Assembly: GCA_015233295.1 (NCBI GenBank)
Contig: JADFYC010000262.1
Coordinates: 1 to 5,504 of the forward strand
Reading direction: 5' to 3'
Origin: Deltaproteobacteria bacterium
Lineage (GTDB): Bacteria; Desulfobacterota; JADFXK01
Length of the DNA: 5,504 bases
Position numbers and translations under genes: made by a program. The notes beneath the pieces are model-generated. The model ran no database searches and was not told the origin of the DNA. It saw nothing but the letters and a program-made list of their open reading frames with translations. Below are positions 1 to 5,421 of the stretch, in pieces (position 1 is the first letter of the stretch; every line of letters begins with the position of its first letter).

Positions 1-1247
1 CTTTCCTGGAGGTTCTTGCCGAACAGGTTGACTACTCCGTATTCCGTGACCACGTACTGGACCTCCGCCCGGGGGACGATTATCGGAATGTCTTCAAGAC
101 TGGGCACGATCCGGCTGCTTTTGCCGTCCATAGTCGTGGATGGGAGAAGAAGCACGTTTTTTCCTCCCGGTGACAGGCTGGCCCCGCGGATGAAGTCCAT
201 CATCCCGTTGACGCCGGAAAAATGGTTGTAGGGGAGGGCATCGGCGGCCACCTGTCCGGTCAGATCCATGGCCATGACCACGTTGAGAGCCACCATCTTG
301 TTGTGCTGGGCGATGATGGTCGGGTTATTGACATAATCGGAAGGGTGGAACTCAATACTGGGATTGTCATGAAGGAATTCGTAAAGATTCTTTGAACCGA
401 TCGCTCCGCTGGCCACCAGTTTACCTTCGTTAAAGCCTTTCTTGCGGTTATTAATCACGCCCATGGACACCAGTTGCATAATGCTGTCGCTAAGGAATTG
501 AGTGTGGATGCCCAAATCGTTTTTTTGGGACAGGCCGGTCAACAGACCCTGGTGAGTGGTGCCCAAGCTCATCTGCATGGTGGACCCATCTTCAATCAAT
601 TTGGCCGCATACTGGGCGATCAGGTGGGCTGCCTCAAAGTCGGGGACATGACCGATGGTCAAGAGGTCTTCTTCATGCTCGACTACGACATCAACTTCGT
701 TAACATGAATAAAACTCCGGCCCAGGACGCGTGGCATTTTGGGATTGACCTGGGCAATCACCAGGTCGGCCGTCTGGGCCGCGGCCAGGGTCACATCCAC
801 ACTTACACCCAAACTCATCCAGCCGAAATCGTCCGGCTCAGAGACCTGAATTAAGGCCACGTGAATGGGTAATTGCCGGCTCTTAAACAGGCGGGGGACA
901 GCCGATAGATTTATCGGGGTGATGAAACGTTTGATCTGGGCCAGGCTGTGAGGTTTGGCTGAACCCAGGTAGAAGTATCGAACATTAAATCCTCCATAGG
1001 CCTCCTGGTCAGCGCCGGTCCCCATTAGTGGGACTTCCTGTCTCAAAACCCGAACGATCTCTAAGTCAGTAAAGTTAGAGGCTTGTTTGTTAAGTTCTTT
1101 GCTCAGGGCCAGAGGTTCCCCACACGAGGACCCGATAAAAATACGTTGTCCAGGTTTGATTAGCTTGATCGCATTTTCGGCGCTCCGGCGTTTGGCAACG
1201 TAGTCGTCCGGCCAATAGTCGGTGGTAGTCTTTCTATAAGAATTCAT
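1..1247 (-). CDS. Acetyl-CoA hydrolase/CoA-transferase family protein, partial (C-terminus beyond left edge)
   Basis: My minus-strand translation gives 415 uninterrupted codons from the ATG at 1247 to the left edge. The sequence matches the acetyl-CoA hydrolase / 4-hydroxybutyrate CoA-transferase family. The N-terminal domain has a Gly/Ser-rich CoA loop (FIGSSCGEP, about residues 35-43). The C-terminal domain has DLGIHTQ (about 244-250), PSDYVNNP, SGVNGMMDFIRGA (from 344) and VTEYGVVNLFGK near the cut. Such enzymes move CoA between acyl-CoA and a carboxylic acid, or hydrolyse acyl-CoA, in the cytosol. The catalytic Glu of the family (Glu238 of Clostridium aminobutyricum 4-hydroxybutyrate CoA-transferase) aligns by eye with Gln250 here. 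The N-terminus (TDYWPDDYVAKRRSAENA) resembles the versions fused to a C-terminal GNAT acetyltransferase, so the full protein may be about 600 residues or more; that part is outside the window. The start is fixed by AAAGGAGA 8 nt upstream. Family is secure; exact reaction is not. Confidence 0.9.
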   Translation of the reverse strand, partial: MNSYRKTTTDYWPDDYVAKRRSAENAIKLIKPGQRIFIGSSCGEPLALSKELNKQASNFTDLEIVRVLRQEVPLMGTGADQEAYGGFNVRYFYLGSAKPHSLAQIKRFITPINLSAVPRLFKSRQLPIHVALIQVSEPDDFGWMSLGVSVDVTLAAAQTADLVIAQVNPKMPRVLGRSFIHVNEVDVVVEHEEDLLTIGHVPDFEAAHLIAQYAAKLIEDGSTMQMSLGTTHQGLLTGLSQKNDLGIHTQFLSDSIMQLVSMGVINNRKKGFNEGKLVASGAIGSKNLYEFLHDNPSIEFHPSDYVNNPTIIAQHNKMVALNVVMAMDLTGQVAADALPYNHFSGVNGMMDFIRGASLSPGGKNVLLLPSTTMDGKSSRIVPSLEDIPIIVPRAEVQYVVTEYGVVNLFGKNLQE

Positions 1248-1255
1248 TTTAATTA

Positions 1256-1263
1256 TCTCCTTT
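1256..1263 (-). promoter_or_regulatory. Shine-Dalgarno site of the CoA-transferase-like gene
   Basis: AAAGGAGA on the minus strand lies 8 nt before the ATG at 1247. This is close to ideal and supports that start over downstream candidates. Confidence 0.8.
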
Positions 1264-1293
1264 ATTCTCAAGTAGTCCATCTGCTTCCAGGTC

Positions 1294-1446
1294 AGGATAC
1301 CCCAGACGTAGCCCCAACCCGGCGACCAGGTATGGCCGAAGAAACGTTTTTGGAGTAGATGCCCATTGATTCCTATAGTGATGGAGATCAAGCGGGTGCC
1401 GATAACCAGGCATCGCTGTGATCCGGATGCCTATAAAAGATATCCT
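1294..1446 (-). ncRNA. Candidate structured leader RNA (possible cis-regulator) of the CoA-transferase-like gene
   Basis: The leader between the predicted promoter and the gene can form a closed domain. P1 pairs 1437-1446 with 1294-1303 (10 bp, three of them G-U). Inside it are three hairpins: P2, 1408-1414 with 1426-1432 (7 perfect bp, 11-nt loop); P3, 1366-1373 with 1383-1391 (8 bp with one bulged base); and P4, 1323-1327 with 1334-1338 (5 bp, 6-nt loop). The 5' strand of P1 also overlaps a small competing hairpin at 1444-1455 (CCUC/GAGG), so two alternative folds are possible. About 46 nt separate P1 from the start codon. It matches no riboswitch class I can recognise. The pairings were found by eye; no energy or covariation was computed. 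Confidence 0.35.
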
Positions 1447-1459
1447 CCTAAGAGGCGCT

Positions 1460-1489
1460 ATTTTATGAATTTTTAGGGCCAATTGTCAA
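1460..1489 (-). promoter_or_regulatory. Sigma70-type promoter driving the CoA-transferase-like gene
   Basis: On the minus strand a perfect -35 TTGACA (1484-1489) is followed after 18 nt by TAAAAT (1460-1465, five of six bases of TATAAT). Transcription would start near 1453, giving a leader of about 205 nt. The box match is the best in the window. Confidence 0.6.
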
Positions 1490-1530
1490 TAGAAACGGCT
1501 TCTTTTGGTTGAGATAGGAATCCCGATCGA

Positions 1531-1560
1531 TTGATATTACTCCTGAAATGTCATTATTAT
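1531..1560 (+). promoter_or_regulatory. Possible upstream promoter toward the IHF-like gene
   Basis: TTGATA (1531-1536), an 18-nt spacer and TATTAT (1555-1560) match the sigma70 consensus at five of six bases each. It points toward the IHF-like gene and would give a leader of about 330 nt. The surroundings are AT-rich, so a chance match is quite possible. Confidence 0.3.
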
Positions 1561-1800
1561 TGCTCGCAAAACTGATTATTTTGATGAGGCCGATAAAAAT
1601 TGAGGGACGGGGAGGGTGCCTGGAAATGTTTCATAATTTCTAAAATTTTGATAGGTTACAGCAAAATTAAAATATCCGGGCGAGAAACGGTGGCATCTTT
1701 GTTCGTTGGTGAAATGTTCCGGCTACACCCTGGTGACCCCGGTGCGTCGAGGAATGGTCGGCAAAACTATCGATGCGGGCCTCCGAGCATCTATAATTTC

Positions 1801-1829
1801 TTGACAAACTCAAAATATCAAGGTACTTT
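1801..1829 (+). promoter_or_regulatory. Possible proximal promoter of the IHF-like gene
   Basis: A perfect -35 TTGACA (1801-1806) is followed 17 nt later by TACTTT (1824-1829), a weak -10 (three of six). Its position, about 60 nt before the ribosome binding site, is natural. A weak -10 beside a perfect -35 could mean activator dependence or that the site is not a promoter. Confidence 0.35.
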
Positions 1830-1854
1830 CACGCCAAGCGGTCGCGCCCTTGAT
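1817..1854 (+). repeat. Inverted repeat ATCAAGG / CCTTGAT before the IHF-like gene
   Basis: Seven perfect base pairs link 1817-1823 to 1848-1854 across 24 nt. The left arm lies just before the proposed -10. It could be a split operator or, if transcribed from the upstream promoter, a leader hairpin. A chance origin is not excluded. Confidence 0.3.
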
Positions 1855-1880
1855 TGGAAACTCTTTATATCTTTAGTCGC

Positions 1881-1886
1881 AGGAGG
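1881..1886 (+). promoter_or_regulatory. Shine-Dalgarno site of the IHF-like gene
   Basis: A perfect AGGAGG lies 9 nt before the ATG at 1896. It fixes this start rather than an in-frame TTG at 1854, which would add 14 residues not seen in IHF proteins. Confidence 0.85.
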
Positions 1887-1895
1887 ACAATTCCA

Positions 1896-2183
1896 ATGAC
1901 TTTCACCAAAGCCCACATGATTGACAGACTGAACGAACGCATAGACATCCCCAGAAAAAGATGCGCAGAGTTGATTGAATCCATGTTTGAGATACTAAAG
2001 AACACCTTGGAAGGCAGTGAAGACGTACTCATTAGTGGATTTGGCAAGTTTTGCGTCAAACACAAACGAGAACGCATGGGAAGGAATCCGGAAACGGGAG
2101 AGTCTCTCTTGCTGCCGGCAAGAAAAGTAGTTACTTTTAGTTACTCCTGGGCATTAAGAGAGAAGATGAACCAGGGAGAGTAA
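1896..2183 (+). CDS. ihfA: Integration host factor alpha-like DNA-bending protein
   Basis: A 95-residue member of the HU/IHF family, close to the 99 residues of E. coli IHF-alpha. The N-terminal helices (MTFTKAHMIDRLNE, about 1-38) form the dimer body. ISGFGKF (46-52) is the conserved turn before the beta arms. GRNPETGE (62-69) carries the arm-tip proline, Pro65, at the same number as in E. coli IHF-alpha; this residue wedges between base pairs to bend DNA. ARKVVTF (75-81) and a short C-terminal helix follow. ARKVVTF and the overall spacing favour IHF-alpha over HU, though the two are hard to separate by eye. It would act on the nucleoid as a dimer, probably with a beta subunit encoded elsewhere, in promoter architecture, recombination and replication. 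It is flanked by non-coding DNA on both sides and so appears to be transcribed alone. Cys23 and Cys53 are unremarkable additions. Confidence 0.88.
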   Translation: MTFTKAHMIDRLNERIDIPRKRCAELIESMFEILKNTLEGSEDVLISGFGKFCVKHKRERMGRNPETGESLLLPARKVVTFSYSWALREKMNQGE

Positions 2184-2185
2184 GG

Positions 2186-2200
2186 TCGCTGAAACAGCGA
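2186..2200 (+). terminator. Small hairpin right after the IHF-like stop codon (weak terminator candidate)
   Basis: TCGCTG-AAA-CAGCGA forms 6 perfect bp with a 3-nt loop, beginning 3 nt after the stop. No T-tract follows, so it is not a classical intrinsic terminator; it may instead protect the mRNA 3' end. Confidence 0.3.
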
Positions 2201-2247
2201 ATCCGTCACCTCCGGTTCCATTCAGGGTATAATTTGACCGCATGATA

Positions 2248-2360
2248 TTAGCCGGATGTGGTGGCAGTGACGTTTGGTGTTGTCCCGTTCAGATTAGTTT
2301 TGGCTCGGCAGTGCCGGCAACAGCCCAGTGATCTATTAGGATGCCGTCTGGGCCGGCTAA
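2248..2360 (+). ncRNA. Candidate three-way-junction RNA between the IHF-like and acyl-CoA ligase genes
   Basis: Three helices fit together without gaps on the 3' side. P1 pairs TTAGCCGG (2248-2255) with CCGGCTAA (2353-2360), 8 perfect bp. P2 pairs 2278-2284 with 2316-2322 (TGTTGTC/GGCAACA, 7 bp including one G-U). P3 pairs GCCCAG (2323-2328) with CTGGGC (2348-2353), 6 perfect bp. P2 ends where P3 begins, and P3 ends on the first base of the P1 3' strand (C2353 is shared). A further short hairpin (GGC/GCC, 2307-2309 with 2313-2315) fits inside P2. The element could be a leader element of the ligase mRNA, about 150 nt before its start, or a small RNA. A minus-strand transcript would fold similarly, so the strand is uncertain. 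I do not recognise the class and no covariation was computed. Confidence 0.3.
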
Positions 2361-2402
2361 CTCCTTAACACTCTCTTCCGCGTCTTCTGATTTTATCTAT
2401 GT

Positions 2403-2416
2403 GATCAATAATGATC
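2403..2416 (+). repeat. Small inverted repeat GATCA-ATAA-TGATC upstream of the ligase
   Basis: Five perfect base pairs flank a 4-nt AT spacer, about 100 nt before the ligase start. It overlaps AATAAT (2407-2412), a possible -10 that lacks a convincing -35. It could be an operator; evidence is thin. Otherwise I see nothing in 2361-2496. Confidence 0.2.
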
Positions 2417-2496
2417 GAGGTTAAGCAAGGGCATTTACGAACCAGTTTTGTCTATTGTGCCGTTAGTCGCGTGTCCCAGCATATGGTGGTGGAGCC

Positions 2497-2503
2497 GGGG
2501 AGG
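2497..2503 (+). promoter_or_regulatory. Shine-Dalgarno site of the acyl-CoA ligase
   Basis: GGGGAGG lies 10 nt before the ATG at 2514. It selects this start over the in-frame TTG at 2448, which would add a Trp-rich 22-residue stretch (including CPSIWWWSRGG) foreign to the family. Confidence 0.7.
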
Positions 2504-2513
2504 TCCGAATCAA

Positions 2514-4103
2514 ATGACGACTATTGCCGTGGCCCTGAAGGAAACGGCAGAAACGTTTCCGGAAAATGACGCGGTGGTCCATTATCAAAGACGGGTTCGG
2601 TGGCGCTATGCCGCATTTTTCGGGTTGGTCCAGCAAGCTGCCCTGGGGTTACAGCAGCATGGTATCGGCCGGGGGGCCCACGTCGGCATTTGGGGCCACA
2701 ACTGCCCGGAATGGTTGGTTAGCCAATATGCCCTAAGCCTCTTAGGCGCGGTCTGGATCCCGATTGATCCGGGCTGTCGGGCCAATGCCCTGGCATATGT
2801 GATTGAGCATTCCGACGCCGGCGCCCTGATCATGCCGGATGAATTTCGGCCGGTGCTTAGTGCGGCGCGGAATCACCCCAAAGGCGCCGATGGCCTTCGG
2901 TCCCTGTCAAAAATATTTGTCTGGACGGAGGGACAGGCGCAACCGGGAGAAGTTGCCTGGTCTGAAGTGATCCAGGGAGGGCAGCGGGTGGACCAGGGCT
3001 GGGTCGAAGACCTGATCGGCCGGATGTCTCCAGATGATGTGGCCGGCATCATGTATACTTCGGGCACCACCGGCCATCCTAAAGGTGTGATGCTCAGCCA
3101 CCGGACGTTGATCGAAAGGTCAATTGCGGCCACAACTCGCCAAAGAATTACGCCCAGAGACCGGCTGGCTTTATTTTTTCCATTGTATCATATGGTTGGA
3201 AATACATGTATTTCTCTTTCCGGCATGATCCAAGGAGCTTCGCTGGTCATCCCTTCGGATACTTTTGATCCACACCTAATTTTGTCGGCATTGGCCGCCG
3301 AAAAATGTACGGCCATTTATGCTGCACCCAGTATGATCACGGCCCTGATGAATGAACAAGACTTCACCGGCTACGATTTGAGCGCCCTCAGAACCGGGGT
3401 TATTGGAGGAGCGCCCTGTCCCTTGGAACTGATGAAGAAGATCGTCAATGACCTGGGGGTGACGGAGATTACTTTGGGTTATGGGTTGACTGAAGCTTCT
3501 TCCTGGATAGCCATGACCCATCCCAGTGATCCTCTGGAACTGCGTGTGGCCACCGTGGGAACGCCTTTACCGGGATGCGAAATCAAAGCCGTAGATCCCG
3601 TTACCGATCAGGAAGTACCGCGGAACATCCCTGGTGAAATCTGTACCCGGGGGAGCGTTATGTTGGGCTACTATAAGTCGCCTCGGTTGACGGCCCAAGT
3701 GGTCGACCAGGCCGGCTGGTATCACACCGGGGATATGGGAGTCATAGATGACCAGGGCTATATCAGGATTACCGGCCGCATCAAAGACGTGGTGGTGAAG
3801 AACGGCCGGGCGATTTATCCCACCGAGATGGAGAATGTGTTATACCGGTTACCCCAGGTGGCCGAAGCCCAAGTCTTTGGAGTCCCTCATCCCGTCCGGG
3901 GGATGCTCCTATCCGTCTGGATTAAGCCGAAACCGGGAAATGTGATAACGATAGAAGGCACGTTGAATTTTCTTCGATCTGAGTTGGGGGAAGAGCATAT
4001 TCCTGATCTGGTCAAGGTCGTGACTTTTTTTCCGACCACCCGGTCGGGTAAAATTCAAAAATTCAGGATGATTGAGATGACCCTGGCGGAGCTTCAAGAG
4101 TGA
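2514..4103 (+). CDS. AMP-forming acyl-CoA ligase (FadD-like acyl-CoA synthetase)
   Basis: The protein has 529 residues, normal for the ANL (acyl-CoA synthetase/adenylate-forming) superfamily. It activates a carboxylic acid with ATP to an acyl-AMP and then transfers the acyl group to CoA. Visible motifs in order: the phosphate-binding loop YTSGTTGHPKG (181-191); GYGLTEAS (322-329), which contacts adenine and the acyl-AMP; YHTGDMG (403-409), whose Asp407 binds the ribose hydroxyls; the hinge region GRIKD (421-425); and TRSGKIQK (509-516), whose Lys513 is the catalytic lysine of the C-terminal domain. All core residues are present, so it should be active. The stretch after the hinge reads VVVKNGRAIYPTEME, where most relatives have a GGENIYP-type sequence. 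The absence of signal peptide or membrane segments suggests a cytosolic enzyme. A medium- or long-chain fatty acid is the likely substrate, but motifs alone do not settle it. It is preceded by a long leader and ends 8 bp from the convergent HAD gene. Confidence 0.92.
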   Translation: MTTIAVALKETAETFPENDAVVHYQRRVRWRYAAFFGLVQQAALGLQQHGIGRGAHVGIWGHNCPEWLVSQYALSLLGAVWIPIDPGCRANALAYVIEHSDAGALIMPDEFRPVLSAARNHPKGADGLRSLSKIFVWTEGQAQPGEVAWSEVIQGGQRVDQGWVEDLIGRMSPDDVAGIMYTSGTTGHPKGVMLSHRTLIERSIAATTRQRITPRDRLALFFPLYHMVGNTCISLSGMIQGASLVIPSDTFDPHLILSALAAEKCTAIYAAPSMITALMNEQDFTGYDLSALRTGVIGGAPCPLELMKKIVNDLGVTEITLGYGLTEASSWIAMTHPSDPLELRVATVGTPLPGCEIKAVDPVTDQEVPRNIPGEICTRGSVMLGYYKSPRLTAQVVDQAGWYHTGDMGVIDDQGYIRITGRIKDVVVKNGRAIYPTEMENVLYRLPQVAEAQVFGVPHPVRGMLLSVWIKPKPGNVITIEGTLNFLRSELGEEHIPDLVKVVTFFPTTRSGKIQKFRMIEMTLAELQE

Positions 4104-4111
4104 AGCCGGAG

Positions 4112-4732
4112 TTACCCGGTTCGGCCGGACAGCAGATTGTCCAGCAAGACCCTTAGATCGGCCAAACTCGCCACCGTAAAATTAGGTGGCTGGTCCTCAG
4201 ATCGCATGGACGAAGGGCGTCCATTGGTCACCAACACGGTGACGGCCCCGGCCTTTTGTCCGGCCAGGATGTCAAAGCGGTAATCCCCCACCATCATGAT
4301 TTCAGTTGAAGGCACCTGCAGCAACCGGGCAGCCGCCAGCACCCCGGCCGGGTCCGGCTTGGGGGCGACGTCGTCTCGAGTCAGGATGAAGGCGGCCTGA
4401 TCCCTGGTTGAGGGATGGAACTTAGTAAAGGCTACATTCAAAGAGGGTCTTCCATTGCGCGTCAGGATGCCCCAGGGTAGTCCCCGGCTATGGACCCAGG
4501 TCAGCAAATCAGCCACGCCGTCATTAGGCGAGGACCTTTCGGCCGCCTCCATCTCGAACCTCTCGACTGTAGCCAGGGCCTGAGGCAGACGTTCCGGCCC
4601 CAAGGTGTCCAGAAACTCCAAGATAGCCACTTCCGGGGGGCAGGATAACGCCCGTTTGATCCCGGCAAAGTCAATAGATCCTGGCCTGGTCAAGGTCCCG
4701 TCAAAATCAAAAACCAATCCTTTGATAACCAT
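4112..4732 (-). CDS. HAD-superfamily hydrolase (phosphoglycolate phosphatase-like)
   Basis: The protein has 206 residues, typical of HAD subfamily I phosphatases. All four motifs are visible: motif I DFDGTLT (9-15), with nucleophile Asp9 and acid/base Asp11; motif II ILTRN, with Thr91; motif III KPDP, with Lys125; and motif IV VGDYRFD, with Asp150 and Asp154 for Mg2+. The insert between motifs I and II (about 18-85) is a mostly helical cap of the type seen in phosphoglycolate phosphatase and pyrophosphatase PpaX. It should therefore remove phosphate from a small metabolite in the cytosol. The substrate cannot be read from the motifs. The ATG at 4732 is used because no in-frame alternative exists just upstream; only a weak GGTGA-like site precedes it. 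The gene is convergent with the acyl-CoA ligase and divergent from the ADP-ribosylglycohydrolase gene across a 44-bp gap that may hold both promoters. Confidence 0.9.
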   Translation of the reverse strand: MVIKGLVFDFDGTLTRPGSIDFAGIKRALSCPPEVAILEFLDTLGPERLPQALATVERFEMEAAERSSPNDGVADLLTWVHSRGLPWGILTRNGRPSLNVAFTKFHPSTRDQAAFILTRDDVAPKPDPAGVLAAARLLQVPSTEIMMVGDYRFDILAGQKAGAVTVLVTNGRPSSMRSEDQPPNFTVASLADLRVLLDNLLSGRTG

Positions 4733-4776
4733 AAGGTTGTGTCACCATTAATGCTGGGTGGTCGGGCGGTGTTTCC

Positions 4777-5421
4777 ATGAATTCTCCGAATGTAATTAAT
4801 ACAACTGATCTGCTTCAACTGCAAGCCCGATTCGTCGGCGCCGCCTTGGGGACGTTTGCCGGCGATGCCCTGGGAATGCCGATGGAGGGTTGGCCCCTAA
4901 AACGGATCAAGGAACATTTTGGTTGGGTTACCGATCTTCAGCCAGGGCGTCTCCCGGCCGGGCATTACACTGATGACACGGAGATGATGATTGGACTGTG
5001 GGAGACCCTGGTGAGTTGCGGAGACCTGGACCCGGCCGCTGCGGCAGCGAACTTCTTGGGGAATTACCATCCGGAACGGGGTTATGGCGGCCGGATTCAG
5101 GGGGTGATGGATCGCCTGGCCCAGGGGGCTGACTGGCAAGATGTGGGCACCGACAGTTTCGGCAATGGTAGCGCCATGCGGGTTGCGCCGGTGGGTTGCT
5201 TCTTTTTCCGTGACTTAGGCCTGGTCAGACGAAAAGCTTTGTTATCATCTGAGATTACTCATAAACATCCCCAAGCGAGAGCCGGAGCGGTAGCAGCCGC
5301 GGTAGCCACAGCTCTGGCCTTGGAGGCCGGAATGTCGGGTCGAGCAAAAAATCCCGAGGCGTTTTTGTCTGTTATCTTAGCTTCTTGCAAAACTAATCTG
5401 CGAGATATAAAATTGATATAG
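4777..5421 (+). CDS. ADP-ribosylglycohydrolase family protein, C-terminally truncated (possible pseudogene)
   Basis: The 214-residue frame matches the DraG/ADP-ribosylglycohydrolase family, which removes ADP-ribose from proteins or small molecules using two Mg2+ ions. Seen in order: GAALGTFAGDALGMPMEG (21-38); HYTDDTEMM (63-71), whose Thr-Asp-Asp binds the metals; RGYGGR (101-106); SFGNGSAMRVAPVG (127-140); and THKHPQARAGAVAAA (161-175). Family members are usually about 260-350 residues and end with a second metal-binding Asp/Thr motif; that portion is missing. After about residue 200 the sequence turns AT-rich and the reading stops. All three plus-strand frames hit stops at about 5396-5421, so one frameshift would not restore the gene. 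A C-terminal break by insertion or rearrangement is the best explanation; if so the product is probably inactive. The start at 4777 has only a poor ribosome binding site, but no in-frame upstream start exists. It is divergent from the HAD gene. Confidence 0.8.
   Translation: MNSPNVINTTDLLQLQARFVGAALGTFAGDALGMPMEGWPLKRIKEHFGWVTDLQPGRLPAGHYTDDTEMMIGLWETLVSCGDLDPAAAAANFLGNYHPERGYGGRIQGVMDRLAQGADWQDVGTDSFGNGSAMRVAPVGCFFFRDLGLVRRKALLSSEITHKHPQARAGAVAAAVATALALEAGMSGRAKNPEAFLSVILASCKTNLRDIKLI

Larger units (their letters stand above)
1490..1880. other. Divergent intergenic region without a recognisable gene
   Basis: About 390 bp lie between the minus-strand promoter and the IHF ribosome binding site. 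A plus-strand frame starting with TTG at 1600 is open to 1899, but it has no good ribosome binding site, resembles nothing I know, and runs through the IHF start, so I do not call it. The part at 1500-1680 is AT-rich, while 1690-1790 is G+C-richer and may belong to a transcribed leader. Candidate promoters are listed separately. Confidence 0.6.

Noticed and set aside
474..854. 126-codon plus-strand frame inside the CoA-transferase-like gene
   Set aside because: It is antisense to a clearly conserved coding sequence and has no family resemblance; a shadow frame.
1249..1482. 77-codon minus-strand frame ending 1 nt before the CoA-transferase-like gene
   Set aside because: It starts with TTG between the -35 and -10 boxes of the proposed promoter, has no ribosome binding site at a useful distance, and resembles no family I know. 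The region fits better as an untranslated structured leader.
1690..1795. Cyclic-di-GMP or similar riboswitch in the IHF leader
   Set aside because: A GGCAAAAC stretch recalled one, but the other conserved parts of the class are absent.
1600..1899. 99-codon plus-strand frame upstream of the IHF-like gene
   Set aside because: TTG start without a good ribosome binding site, no recognisable family, crosses a candidate promoter and overlaps the IHF start codon.
2205..2233. Promoter at TATAAT (2228-2233)
   Set aside because: A perfect -10 box, but the -35 position (GTCACC) matches poorly and no extended -10 TG is present; not enough to call.
2263..2279. Sigma54-like promoter (TGGCAG ... TTTG) before the ligase
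   Set aside because: The -12 element lacks the required GC at the correct distance from the -24 GG.
2448..2513. 22-residue N-terminal extension of the acyl-CoA ligase from a TTG codon
   Set aside because: The ribosome binding site GGGGAGG sits inside it, ideally spaced for the ATG at 2514, and the extension is unlike family N-termini.
4095..4140. Shared terminator between the convergent ligase and HAD genes
   Set aside because: CCGG-rich repeats are present, but no clean stem followed by a T-tract on either strand.
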